Source: Gp6-AA40 sp035647075 | GTDB lineage: Bacteria > Acidobacteriota > Vicinamibacteria > Vicinamibacterales > UBA2999 | Length of the DNA: 46,957 nt | NCBI GenBank assembly: GCA_035647075.1 | Contig: DASROF010000246.1 | Coordinates: 1 to 46,957, forward strand | Direction: 5' to 3' | Part shown: piece after piece, positions 31,694 to 39,476 of the stretch | How positions within the stretch are numbered: the stretch's first letter is position 1 | Layout of the letters: every line of letters starts with the position of its first letter | The notes under the pieces: generated by a model | Databases searched by the model: none | What the model saw: only the letters and a program-made list of their open reading frames with translations | Told to the model about the DNA's origin: nothing | Position numbers and translations under genes: made by a program

Positions 31694-32806
31694 GCTCGGA
31701 CAGTGTGCTTCCGCGATTTGCCGCACGCGATCACGGAAGGCTGCTGTCCATGCCTTGAGATCGCGCTCATCGTCCGTTCCCGCCTGAAATTGCGGGAACC
31801 TCGCGTCGGCAAACAGGCGCTCGATCTCGGCGTCGGAGATGGCGCCCAGTCGTGTGGCGGCGAGTGCCCGGCCCGCTTCCGTGATGCGCACATCCTCGAA
31901 GGTGGCGCCTTCGAACGGCAGCGCACGCATGCTGATCATGCATGTCGTCCGATCGTGCCAGATGGGGAGATCGCGCCATCGTGCCAGGTTGACCTTTGGC
32001 GGTCCGAAGGACGCGCCCACGTCCTGAATCATCGCGAGCGGCCGCATGCAGTCAGCTCCGCCCCCATCAAGACAAATCAGGCGTTGGTTCTGGGACTTGT
32101 TGTCCCAGTGAGCCAGAAACGCCGCGACCAGGCGGAACGCATCCACCTCCGCGCGCGGCGCATCGACCTTGTCGAGCTCACGCCACTCCCAGCCTGACAC
32201 AGCGTCTGTTTCAATCGCGGGCGCCGGGAATTTGTGCTCGACCGACACCCATTCGAAATCCGTGAAGCCGTGCTCGATCTGTTCGGGGACCAGGAGAAAG
32301 TGAAACGAGCGCCGGAGGTGCATCGCGACGAACGGGTGGCGCGGGCAGCCGTAGCAACGAAGGCGTGGCACGATCGTCACGACGTCCGACGCATACCCGA
32401 GCATCCGCAGCAGCGCTGACGCGGCCGCTTCGCCGTGAATCTCGGAGTCGTGACCGTATTTCACCTTGACCGTGTCGCCGCCGGCGAACACGCAGTCGAA
32501 CTTCGGTGTGGTTCCCGATGGATCCGACGGCGCAAAGCGGCACGAGGGCACCGCGTGGGTCAGCAGATCCGCGGCGAGACCGTCACGCCGCTGTTGAAAG
32601 GCGTCCGGGGCGATGAATGTGGCGCGCCGCAGGACATCGAGACGCCGTTTGGCGGCGTCCGGCCCGGTCAATGTAATTTCGGCAGCATGGCGCTCGTGGA
32701 AGTTTCCGGCCGGCGGGATCGCTGGATACTCAGCGGCCGCTAGCCATGTGGAGACGCCAACAGCTGAGACGAGTAAGGCGGTCGCGGCCACGAGACTTGG
32801 GCGCAC
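31691..32806 (-). CDS. Secreted protein with kinase-like signature (paralog 2)
   Basis: 371-residue relative of the product at 5276. Signal-like N-terminus (VAATALLVSAVGVSTWLAAA). Blocks in order: VKVKY (K114, K116), IHGE with E125, CYGC (151-154), WEWREL, HWDNKSQN (H233, D235, K237, N240), DVGASFG (D262), LPIWHDRTTC, ITEAGRALAATRL and WTAAFRDRVRQIAEAHC. HxDxKxxN reproduces the catalytic loop of protein kinases residue for residue (H, D, K, N), with DxG following 27 residues later. GTG 32806 is the only start ahead of the leader. Last gene of the minus-strand heme/arginase run; its stop lies in the array. Confidence 0.75.
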   Translation of the reverse strand: MRPSLVAATALLVSAVGVSTWLAAAEYPAIPPAGNFHERHAAEITLTGPDAAKRRLDVLRRATFIAPDAFQQRRDGLAADLLTHAVPSCRFAPSDPSGTTPKFDCVFAGGDTVKVKYGHDSEIHGEAAASALLRMLGYASDVVTIVPRLRCYGCPRHPFVAMHLRRSFHFLLVPEQIEHGFTDFEWVSVEHKFPAPAIETDAVSGWEWRELDKVDAPRAEVDAFRLVAAFLAHWDNKSQNQRLICLDGGGADCMRPLAMIQDVGASFGPPKVNLARWRDLPIWHDRTTCMISMRALPFEGATFEDVRITEAGRALAATRLGAISDAEIERLFADARFPQFQAGTDDERDLKAWTAAFRDRVRQIAEAHCPS

Positions 32807-32880
32807 ACTCTAATTGACAGCAAAGAAACTGCCGACCTTCGTGCTGATTGGCCGGTCGAGCTGGCGCGGGCTCATACGAA

Positions 32881-33789
32881 TCAGAGAATGCGCTTGCCGA
32901 GGGCAGAAAGCGCGAGCTCAGCCGCGAACTCAGCCGTCGCGTTGCGGTTGTCGAGCGTTGGATTCACCTCGACCAGGTCGAGCGCGATGAGCTGATTCGA
33001 GTCCGCCACCAGCTCCATGATCATGTGCGACTCGCGATAGTCGAGTCCGCCTCTGACCGGTGTGCCCACGCCGGGTGCGATTGATGGATCGGACACGTCC
33101 AGATCGAAGGAGACGTGAATGCCGCCGGTGCCAGCGGAGGCCAGCTCGATGGCGCGCTCGGCGACGGTGGCGATCCCCTGACGGTCGATGTCTTTCATCG
33201 TGAAGACGTGAACACCTGCCGCGCGAATCTGGCCCTTCTCGTTCTCGTCCAGGTTGCGGATGCCCACCAGAACCGTGTGTTGCGGCAGGACGCTCGGGAC
33301 GGTGCCGATCGAGGCCAGCTCCAGCGGTTCCCGTCCGAGCAGGGCGGCCAGTGGCATGCCGTGGACGTTTCCCGAGGTTGTCGTCTCCGGTGTGTTCATG
33401 TCGCCGTGCGCATCCACCCAGATCAGGCCGAGCGGCTTGCCGTTGATGCGTCGAATCCAGTCGGCACTGGCAGCCACGGAGCCGGCGGCCAGGCTGTGAT
33501 CACCGCCCAGGACCAGCGGTATGGCGTCGGCCTCCAGCGACGCGAGACAGCTCGCGTGCAGCGAGCGGCACACGGCCGCGATCGGATCGATGTACTTCTT
33601 GTGGCGATCGAGCGCGTCTTCTGTTTCGGCAATCGGCGCCGGCAGATTGCCTTTGTCGATTACCTGACGTCCGAGCTTCGCGATCGCCTCGCCGATTCCG
33701 GCGATGCGGACCGCTGATGGCCCCATATCCACGCCGCGGCGGGCGCCGCCGAGATCGAGTGGAACGCCGATAATGTGGACAGGTTTCAC
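32881..33789 (-). CDS. rocF: Arginase / ureohydrolase
   Basis: 302-residue binuclear manganese ureohydrolase that hydrolyses arginine to ornithine and urea. Metal-site motifs are complete: LVLGGDHSLAAG, IWVDAHGDMNTPE and HVSFDLDVSDPSIAPGVGTPVRGG. HGMPLAALLGRE and the final ALDLVEVNPTLDN fit arginase best, rather than agmatinase. GTG 33789 begins KPVHIIGVPLDLGG, the usual N-terminus; the longer frame upstream (RATPRSSPPW..) has no such character. It follows the O-methyltransferase gene by 16 bases. Confidence 0.92.
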   Translation of the reverse strand: MKPVHIIGVPLDLGGARRGVDMGPSAVRIAGIGEAIAKLGRQVIDKGNLPAPIAETEDALDRHKKYIDPIAAVCRSLHASCLASLEADAIPLVLGGDHSLAAGSVAASADWIRRINGKPLGLIWVDAHGDMNTPETTTSGNVHGMPLAALLGREPLELASIGTVPSVLPQHTVLVGIRNLDENEKGQIRAAGVHVFTMKDIDRQGIATVAERAIELASAGTGGIHVSFDLDVSDPSIAPGVGTPVRGGLDYRESHMIMELVADSNQLIALDLVEVNPTLDNRNATAEFAAELALSALGKRIL

Positions 33790-33805
33790 GGGCGGGACTC
33801 GATCC

Positions 33806-34438
33806 CTACTTGAGTTTGTACGACACGGACATTCCCTCGCCGGATGGCGACACCACGGTGGTGAAGAGCGAGGGGTGGCTCTCAATGGTTTTCAGAAACG
33901 GCTCCATCTCGCTCTTCTTGTTCACGACATTGTGCGCGGTGAACACAGCGCCAGGGGTCAGTCGGGGGAACACCATGTCGAAAAACTTCTTGTAGTCCGG
34001 TTTCCAGGCGTCGAGGAAGACGAAGTCGAACGTGCCCTGCAGTTTTGGGATTTCAGCGAACGCATCGCCCTGCACCACGCGCACCACATCGTCGAGGCCG
34101 GCCCGCTTGACGTTCGCGGCCGCTTCCTTGGCGCGCCCCGGGTCGTACTCGATCGCCACGACGTGTCCGCCAGATTCGCGCGCGCCAAGGCCCAGCCAGA
34201 TGCCGCTGTATCCGCTCGCCGCACCGATCTCCAGAATGGACTTTGCTCCGCGCGTTGCGACAAGCACGCGAAGAAACCGTCCGTCCTCCTCGGATACGGC
34301 CAGCTGTCCCTTGTCGGCGGCCTTGATGCTGCGCAGCACCGATTCGATCTGCGGCGTCAGCGCGCCTGAGCCACGAAGCGGTGCAACGGACTGAGATGAG
34401 AGAAGCAGGCCCAGGAGGAGCGTAGCCACAACGCGCAT
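33806..34438 (-). CDS. Exported O-methyltransferase
   Basis: 210-residue class I methyltransferase of the catechol/caffeoyl-CoA O-methyltransferase type. AKSILEIGAASGYSGIWLGLGA is the SAM loop, then VVAIEYDPGRAKEA, VVQGDAFAEIP, FDFVFLDAWKPDYKKFFD and PGAVFTAHNVV. The N-terminus MRVVATLLLGLLLSSQSVAP reads as a signal peptide, so it is the second exported SAM-dependent enzyme in the window. It lies 24 bases after hemG on the same strand. Substrate unknown; the FLDAWK block is where metal-dependent members bind their cation. Confidence 0.88.
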   Translation of the reverse strand: MRVVATLLLGLLLSSQSVAPLRGSGALTPQIESVLRSIKAADKGQLAVSEEDGRFLRVLVATRGAKSILEIGAASGYSGIWLGLGARESGGHVVAIEYDPGRAKEAAANVKRAGLDDVVRVVQGDAFAEIPKLQGTFDFVFLDAWKPDYKKFFDMVFPRLTPGAVFTAHNVVNKKSEMEPFLKTIESHPSLFTTVVSPSGEGMSVSYKLK

Positions 34439-34462
34439 GCACGCGATTCTATGCCACGAAGA

Positions 34463-35842
34463 TCACGGCGACTTCGCCTTCTTTGTCGCAAGAAACGTGG
34501 CCGCCCTGATGGCCGTCTGGCGTCCGTCGGCGACGCAATCGGGAATGCCGATCGCCCGGAAGCCGCTCCCGGTGACGAACAGTCCCGGAATGGACGCAAG
34601 CTCACGGTCGATTGTGGCGACCCGCTGCAGGTGACCCACCTCGTATTGCGGACTCTGTTTCGTCCACCTGAAAATCCGCGTGAACAGCGGCGCCCCGGTG
34701 ATGCCCATCAGCTGACGCAGTTCGTCAACGACCAGCTTCGTCAGCTCGTCATCGTCCGCGTCCAGGCGCCGTGGATCGCGACCGCCACCGAGAAAGCCAC
34801 GCATCAGCACGTGTCCCTCGGGGGCGCGATGCGGCCATTTCGACGTGACCCACGTGGCCGCGAGCAGTGGACTTCGCTCGATGCGCGGCACGACGAAGCC
34901 GCTGCCAGCCATCGGATGCGCAATTTGATCGCGGCGAAAGCCGAGTGCCACGGTCGCCGTTGAGGCGTAGGGAATGCCTTCCGCGAGCGCCGCGATTGTC
35001 GTGTCGAAGGCGCGCAGCAGCGAGGCGGCGACGTACGCCGGCACAGCGAGAATGACCACCCGTGCGTCGACCGGTCCAGCTGACGTTTCGAGACGGTAGT
35101 GCGCGTGCCGATGAAGGTCGGTCACGCGCGTCGACACACTGATGGTGCCCGGCGTGAGCGCCTGGCCCAGAGAGTCCACAAGCTCTCCGATACCGCGGGG
35201 CAACGAGACGAACGCTCCCTGCGGCGAGGGCCGCGCGCGCATTGCGCGGAACGCGCGAATGACGCTGCCCGACTGGCGCTCCGCCTCGAGCAGTCGGGGG
35301 AAAAGCGCACGAATCGACAGGCGATCGACGTCACCTGCGTGAATGCCGGCGAGGAGCGGTTCGGCCAGGTAGTCGACCGCTTCCTGCCCAAAGCGTCGTC
35401 TGACGAACGTCCCGACGGATTCATCCTCGTCGCCATCGCGCCGCGGCATGAACACTTCACATGCCATCCGGAGGCGTCCGCCGAGCGTGAAGACCGAGGA
35501 TCGGGCCAGGGATCCGACGTCGAGCGGGAACCCGAGGAACGAGCCTTCCGCGATCCGATGGAGGCGCCCGTCCCGGAGGATGTATGCCGTGCGCGGCGTC
35601 AGCGTCGAGATCAGACGGTCCGCAATCCCCAGTTCCCGGCAGAGCGCGACTGCGGCGGGTTTCTGCACCAGGATCGAATCGGGACCACCGTCGATGATCC
35701 AGTCGTCGAAGCGCTCGGTGGTGATGACGCCGCCCGCGCGGGGAATCGCTTCCAGAACGCGGACGTTGAGCCCTTGCCGCTGGAGTTCGTAGGCGGCCGC
35801 CAGGCCGCTGATTCCGCCACCGACGATGGCGACATCCAGCAT
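34463..35842 (-). CDS. hemG: Protoporphyrinogen oxidase
   Basis: 459-residue FAD enzyme that oxidises protoporphyrinogen IX to protoporphyrin IX (also called HemY). N-terminal dinucleotide fold VAIVGGGISGLAAAYEL with RVLEAIPRAGGVI, then DGGPDSILVQKP, YLAEPLLAGIHAGDVDRLSIRALFPRL, AFVSLPRGIGELVDSLG and the FAD C-terminal motif GLFVTGSGFRAIGIPDCVADG. Its ATG directly follows the hemE stop with no gap, as expected for consecutive heme biosynthesis steps (coproporphyrinogen oxidase and ferrochelatase are not here). Confidence 0.95.
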   Translation of the reverse strand: MLDVAIVGGGISGLAAAYELQRQGLNVRVLEAIPRAGGVITTERFDDWIIDGGPDSILVQKPAAVALCRELGIADRLISTLTPRTAYILRDGRLHRIAEGSFLGFPLDVGSLARSSVFTLGGRLRMACEVFMPRRDGDEDESVGTFVRRRFGQEAVDYLAEPLLAGIHAGDVDRLSIRALFPRLLEAERQSGSVIRAFRAMRARPSPQGAFVSLPRGIGELVDSLGQALTPGTISVSTRVTDLHRHAHYRLETSAGPVDARVVILAVPAYVAASLLRAFDTTIAALAEGIPYASTATVALGFRRDQIAHPMAGSGFVVPRIERSPLLAATWVTSKWPHRAPEGHVLMRGFLGGGRDPRRLDADDDELTKLVVDELRQLMGITGAPLFTRIFRWTKQSPQYEVGHLQRVATIDRELASIPGLFVTGSGFRAIGIPDCVADGRQTAIRAATFLATKKAKSP

Positions 35843-36877
35843 CTATTTCATCCGTCGTCCCGCGGAGTGGACGTACTGCGCCAGCATCTGCACGTGCTCA
35901 ACCGGCGTTGACGGCAGGATGCCGTGCCCGAGATTGAAAATGTGTCCCGGACGTCCGCCGACACGCCTCAGTACCTCGTCGGTCTGCTCGAACATCCGTG
36001 CGGTCGGACCGAGGAGGAGCGTCGGATCCAGATTGCCCTGTACGGCGTGACGGCCTCCGATTCTGGTCCACGCCTCGTCGATGGGAATGCGCCAGTCGAC
36101 GCCAATCACGTCGCCGCCCGCGTCGCGCAGCTCCTCGAGAATCGTGGACGTGCCGGTGCCGAAGTGGATCGTCGGGACACGGCCGGCGATCGCCTGGAAG
36201 ATCTTGCGAGTGTGTGGATAGGCAAACTCGCGGTAGTCAACCGCGTTCAAGGTGCCGACCCAGGAGTCGAATACCTGGACCACGTCGACGCCCGCCTCTA
36301 TTTGCGCGAGGAGATAGTCCGAGACGACGGTCGCGAACATGTCACACAGGCGGTGCCAGGCGTCGGGATGGCCGTACATCAGCGCCTTCGTGCGCGCGAA
36401 GTTGTTTGAGTGGCCACCCTCGATCGCGTACGACGCGAGCGTGAAGGGTGCCCCGGCAAATCCGATCAGAGGTACGTTTCCGGCAAGCTCGTGCTGGATC
36501 TGCCGGATTGCGGTGAGGACGTGGCCGAGCGCTTCACGGGGCTCGAAGACGCGCAGCGCCTCGATGTCCGCAGGACTGCTGATCGGCCGCTCGATCTGCG
36601 GCCCTTCGCCCTTGATGAAATCAAATGGCAGCCCCATCGGCTCCAGCGGCAGCAGCAGATCCGAGAAGAGAATCGCCGCGTCGACGTCGACCCGTCGGAC
36701 TGGCTGCAGCGTGACTTCGGTGGCCAGATCCGGGACACGACAGATCTCGAGCAGCGAATGGCGCTCACGCAGCGCCCGGTACTCCGCCATATAGCGGCCC
36801 GCCTGGCGCATGAACCACACCGGTGTTGTATCCACCGGCTGGCGCCTGCAGGCCTTCAGGAACCTGGAATTCGTCAC
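35843..36877 (-). CDS. hemE: Uroporphyrinogen decarboxylase
   Basis: 344-residue enzyme converting uroporphyrinogen III to coproporphyrinogen III by four decarboxylations. Signature RRQPVDTTPVWFMRQAGRYMAEYRALR with the substrate-binding Arg residues, then DAAILFSDLLLPLEPMG (catalytic Asp), IGFAGAPFTLASYAIEGG, VVQVFDSWVG and VDWRIPIDEAW. The start is GTG 36877, one base after the TGA of the receiver gene upstream. Immediately followed by hemG. Confidence 0.97.
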   Translation of the reverse strand: MTNSRFLKACRRQPVDTTPVWFMRQAGRYMAEYRALRERHSLLEICRVPDLATEVTLQPVRRVDVDAAILFSDLLLPLEPMGLPFDFIKGEGPQIERPISSPADIEALRVFEPREALGHVLTAIRQIQHELAGNVPLIGFAGAPFTLASYAIEGGHSNNFARTKALMYGHPDAWHRLCDMFATVVSDYLLAQIEAGVDVVQVFDSWVGTLNAVDYREFAYPHTRKIFQAIAGRVPTIHFGTGTSTILEELRDAGGDVIGVDWRIPIDEAWTRIGGRHAVQGNLDPTLLLGPTARMFEQTDEVLRRVGGRPGHIFNLGHGILPSTPVEHVQMLAQYVHSAGRRMK

Positions 36878-36878
36878 T

Positions 36879-37280
36879 TCAGGGCTTGACCGGGACGCGC
36901 AACAGCTCGCGCGCGAGCGTCACCAGCTCTTCGATCCAGATCGGCTTGAAGCGCAGTTCGGCGCCGAGCGCCCTGATTTCGTCCCGCACCTCGTCATCGA
37001 GGCCATAGTCGCCGGTGACGATGGCGACGGGGGTGGTGGCCAGCCCGGAAATCGCGCGAATGGCGCGGAGAAACTGAAGGCCGCTCGTGAGCGGCATGCG
37101 CAGATCGAGCACGATCGCATGGGGCTGGTGTGTTTGCGCCAGCGCCAGCCCTTCCTCCGCGGACAGGCCCGCCCAGACCTCGTAGCCTTCCAGACGAAGC
37201 GTTCGCGAAAACGAATCCGCCGTCGCCCCGTCGTCGTCGACGATCAGCACCCGCGGCGCCGTTGAGCTGCCCCCAAGCAT
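36879..37280 (-). CDS. Receiver-only response regulator at head of heme operon
   Basis: 133-residue CheY-like receiver: VLIVDDDGATADSF acidic pocket, phosphoacceptor in AIVLDLRMPLTSG, VAIVTGDYG and the conserved Lys in LRFKPIW. No output domain. It ends one base before hemE starts, so it is translationally linked to heme genes. Whether it controls them or is just co-transcribed is unclear. Similar in type to the receiver at 7415. Confidence 0.92.
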   Translation of the reverse strand: MLGGSSTAPRVLIVDDDGATADSFSRTLRLEGYEVWAGLSAEEGLALAQTHQPHAIVLDLRMPLTSGLQFLRAIRAISGLATTPVAIVTGDYGLDDEVRDEIRALGAELRFKPIWIEELVTLARELLRVPVKP

Positions 37281-37355
37281 CCGGAGATTGTGACACTAAC
37301 CCACCAGATTTAATCGCTTAGAGCGTTCATGTGACCCGACGACGCGGAGGGCTTG

Positions 37356-37364
37356 TGCTATATT
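37356..37364 (+). promoter_or_regulatory. Candidate extended -10 promoter
   Basis: TGCTATATT matches an extended -10 (TGnTATAnT-like) about 80 bases before the start of the gene at 37446. A small hairpin CGCCA-TGGCG (37375-37390) followed by TATTTT lies in the leader and may attenuate transcription; weak evidence. Confidence 0.35.
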
Positions 37365-37445
37365 CACCCGTCTTCGCCAGCTTTTTGGCGGTATTTTGAG
37401 CCGCTGGAGCGTCAAGATCCCAGTCATGTACACACGCCGGAGGTT

Positions 37446-38111
37446 GTGTTGAGCCCGATTCTCGTGCGGCCGGTCCGCGAACAGCTCGAGCACGACCGCG
37501 TCATCCGACTGCTGCAGGCGAAGTACAAGAGAAAGTCCGACACGGCGATCAATCCGGGCAACGAGCAGAACGCACCCGTTGGCGGACCGCCTCCCTGGTA
37601 TCCAGACCTGGTGCTTCAGACCTCCGACAAGAATCGTCGGCTGCTTGGCGTCGTCGAGGTCGAGACCACCGAATCGATCAACCACCTGGAAGCAATGTCC
37701 CAGTGGGGCGCGTTCTCGCGTCTTCGGGTTCCGTTTCACCTGTACGTTCCAGCCGGGTCGGTTGACAGCGCGCGACGGCTCTATACCGACTTGAATATTC
37801 AGGTGACGGAGTTCTGGAGCTACAACTCGTTCGGAGATCAGATTCGCTTCACGCTCGTGAACCGGACGAATCAGCCGCCAGAGTCGAAGGTCGCGGCCCG
37901 GCCGGCGAAGGCCGCAGCTCCGAGAGCGGCCGCCACGCGCAACCGCACGCCGCCGTCGGCTCCAGCCCGATCTGCACGGCGGCCTGCACCCGCCGCTCCC
38001 CGGCGCAAGCCGGTTGCTGCCGCAAAGGCAAAGGCCGCACCGGCCCGTCGTGGTGCCGCCAAGACTGCGTCGAAGTCCGCGCGTTCCGCCAGATCACAGA
38101 AGCGGCGGTAG
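37446..38111 (+). CDS. Hypothetical protein, nuclease-like core with histone-H1-like basic tail
   Basis: About 221 residues. GTG 37446 or TTG 37449 is the likely start, just after GGAGG. The core reads VREQLEHDRVIRLLQAKYKRK, PWYPDLVLQTSDKNRRLLGVVEVETTESIN and WGAFSRLRVPFHLYVPAG. The PD-n-ExE pattern between two predicted strands resembles the PD-(D/E)XK nuclease-like fold, though the usual Lys is replaced by Glu (inference). From about residue 135 the protein is a repetitive Ala/Lys/Arg/Pro tail (AAKAKAAPARRGAAKTASKS), like histone H1-type DNA-compacting tails. It is followed after 6 bases by the gene at 38118. Confidence 0.75.
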   Translation: MLSPILVRPVREQLEHDRVIRLLQAKYKRKSDTAINPGNEQNAPVGGPPPWYPDLVLQTSDKNRRLLGVVEVETTESINHLEAMSQWGAFSRLRVPFHLYVPAGSVDSARRLYTDLNIQVTEFWSYNSFGDQIRFTLVNRTNQPPESKVAARPAKAAAPRAAATRNRTPPSAPARSARRPAPAAPRRKPVAAAKAKAAPARRGAAKTASKSARSARSQKRR

Positions 38112-38117
38112 GCCGCG

Positions 38118-38798
38118 GTGCCGTTCCTGCGGGTCATTCGCGATAGACGTGGGTACGAGACCACGTACCTGATGCACTGGTATCGCGACGGGAACCGGCA
38201 GCGATCGCGCATCCTTTATGTGTTCCGGACCCCGGGCGGCGTTCGTGTCGGCCGCGATCCGCTCGAACCGTCGGTCTTGCGCGAGCTCGAGACGCGGCAT
38301 CCGGAGATCGCATTCGAGTGGAAGGCGATCCGCGAGAACCAGCAGGTCATCGAACCAGCGGCCGAACAACGCCGGAAGCGGCCGAAGGCTGAAGACGTCG
38401 CTACCGCCCCGGCTCCACAAGAAGCCGCGCCCGCCGCATCCGTAGCCGCTCCGGCCGCTCCTCAGGCTGACGCGCCGACCCGGTCAAAGCCGATTCCGGC
38501 GGCGATTACCGGAGCGACGCCGGACGAGCACATCGCGTTTCTGCAGGAGTGGTATCCAGTCATCCGCGAGCGGATCGAGCAGCGGATCAGCGATCCAGCG
38601 CGCCGCGAAACGCTGCACGCGCTGGCCGAACGGATCAACCCGTCGGCCTGGACTGATGCCGACCAGATTACGGCCGGATTGCCGCAGGCTGCCGAAGCGC
38701 TCGAGCGCCTGTCGCGTGTGTTTGCGCGGCGACGCCGCCGCGGCAGGCGCCGGTCCGCGGAACCAGACACACCTCCACCCTCGTCTGAACCCTCCTGA
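38118..38798 (+). CDS. Hypothetical protein of conserved acidobacterial type
   Basis: 226 residues. The N-terminal domain (FLRVIRDRRGYETTYLMHWYRDGNRQRSRILYVFRTPGGVRVGRDPLEPSVLRELE) is compact and basic, followed by an Ala/Pro-rich linker, a helical segment (DEHIAFLQEWYPVIRERIEQRI) and an Arg-rich patch RRRRRGRRRS near the C-terminus. The N-terminus superficially resembles the start of some transposases, but no catalytic DDE region follows. GTG 38118 is the start; its stop overlaps the next ATG by one base. Function unknown; nucleic-acid binding is suggested by charge. Confidence 0.75.
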   Translation: MPFLRVIRDRRGYETTYLMHWYRDGNRQRSRILYVFRTPGGVRVGRDPLEPSVLRELETRHPEIAFEWKAIRENQQVIEPAAEQRRKRPKAEDVATAPAPQEAAPAASVAAPAAPQADAPTRSKPIPAAITGATPDEHIAFLQEWYPVIRERIEQRISDPARRETLHALAERINPSAWTDADQITAGLPQAAEALERLSRVFARRRRRGRRRSAEPDTPPPSSEPS

Positions 38799-39415
38799 TG
38801 GACTGGTTCGAGCCGCTGGTGCGACAACTCGCAGACCTTGGCGGCTGGGGGCCTGTTCTCTTCGTCGGCATCTACGTCCTGGCGGCGATCACGCTGGCAC
38901 CGGCGTTTCTCCTGACGTTTTCCGCCGGGGCCGTGTTCGGGTTGTGGCGGGGCACCCTGCTGACCTATGTTGGCGCCGTGCTCGGAGCCTCTGCCGTGTA
39001 CGCGGTGGCCGCACCGCTGGCGCGTTCGCGAGTCCTACGCTGGATCGACCGCGATCCGCGCGTGTCGGCGACGCGGCGTGCGGTCGTCAGGGACAGCGCC
39101 AGGATCATGTTCCTGCTGCGGCTGTCGCCCCTGGTGCCGTATAACCTGCTCAACTACGCGCTGGCGTTGAGCGGCGTGAGCTATCGCGACTATCTGCTGG
39201 CATCGGTGGGAATGATTCCGGCAATCATCATGTACGCCTACTACGGGACGGTGGCTGGTGACGTTACGCGCATCCTTGCCGGCGTGTCACCTCGCCGCGG
39301 TACGGAATATTACGTGATGCTGGTGGTCGGGCTGATTGCGACCTTCGCCGCTACCCATATGATCGGCCGGGCCGCAAAGAAAGCGATGGCCGAGGTCGAG
39401 ACAAGTAACAAGTGA
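38798..39415 (+). CDS. TVP38/TMEM64-family membrane protein (DedA-like)
   Basis: 205-residue integral membrane protein with the VTT/SNARE-associated fold: GIYVLAAITLAPAFLLTFSAGAVFGLWRG with the re-entrant loop, DSARIMFLLRLSPLVPYNLLNYALALSGVSYRDYLLAS and a final span GLIATFAATHMIGRA. Such proteins are linked to lipid scrambling or transport across membranes (family knowledge). Translation is coupled to the preceding gene (TGATG). The C-terminal residues TSNK and the TGA stop are produced by the heptamer array that follows. Confidence 0.92.
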   Translation: MDWFEPLVRQLADLGGWGPVLFVGIYVLAAITLAPAFLLTFSAGAVFGLWRGTLLTYVGAVLGASAVYAVAAPLARSRVLRWIDRDPRVSATRRAVVRDSARIMFLLRLSPLVPYNLLNYALALSGVSYRDYLLASVGMIPAIIMYAYYGTVAGDVTRILAGVSPRRGTEYYVMLVVGLIATFAATHMIGRAAKKAMAEVETSNK

Positions 39416-39448
39416 GAAGTAAGAAGTAACAAGTAAGTGGACAAGTGG
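39402..39448. repeat. Heptamer array AAGTRAS
   Basis: Units AAGTAAC, AAGTGAG, AAGTAAG, AAGTAAC and AAGTAAG, then a decayed copy. It overlaps the last codons and the stop of the TVP38 gene and abuts the palindrome at 39449. Confidence 0.85.
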
Positions 39449-39468
39449 CTTCCGCCTTCAGGCGGAAG
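39449..39468. repeat. REP-like palindrome CTTCCGCCTTCAGGCGGAAG
   Basis: Perfect 9-bp stem with a 2-base centre. Its right arm ends in GGAAG, which overlaps the Shine-Dalgarno GGAAGGAG (39464-39471) of the cupin gene, so folding would hide the ribosome site. Confidence 0.88.
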
Positions 39469-39476
39469 GAGTTGCT

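Noticed and set aside
38118..38798. Transposase fragment
   Set aside because: Only the first about 60 residues vaguely resemble a transposase start; no DDE domain, inverted ends or frameshifts.
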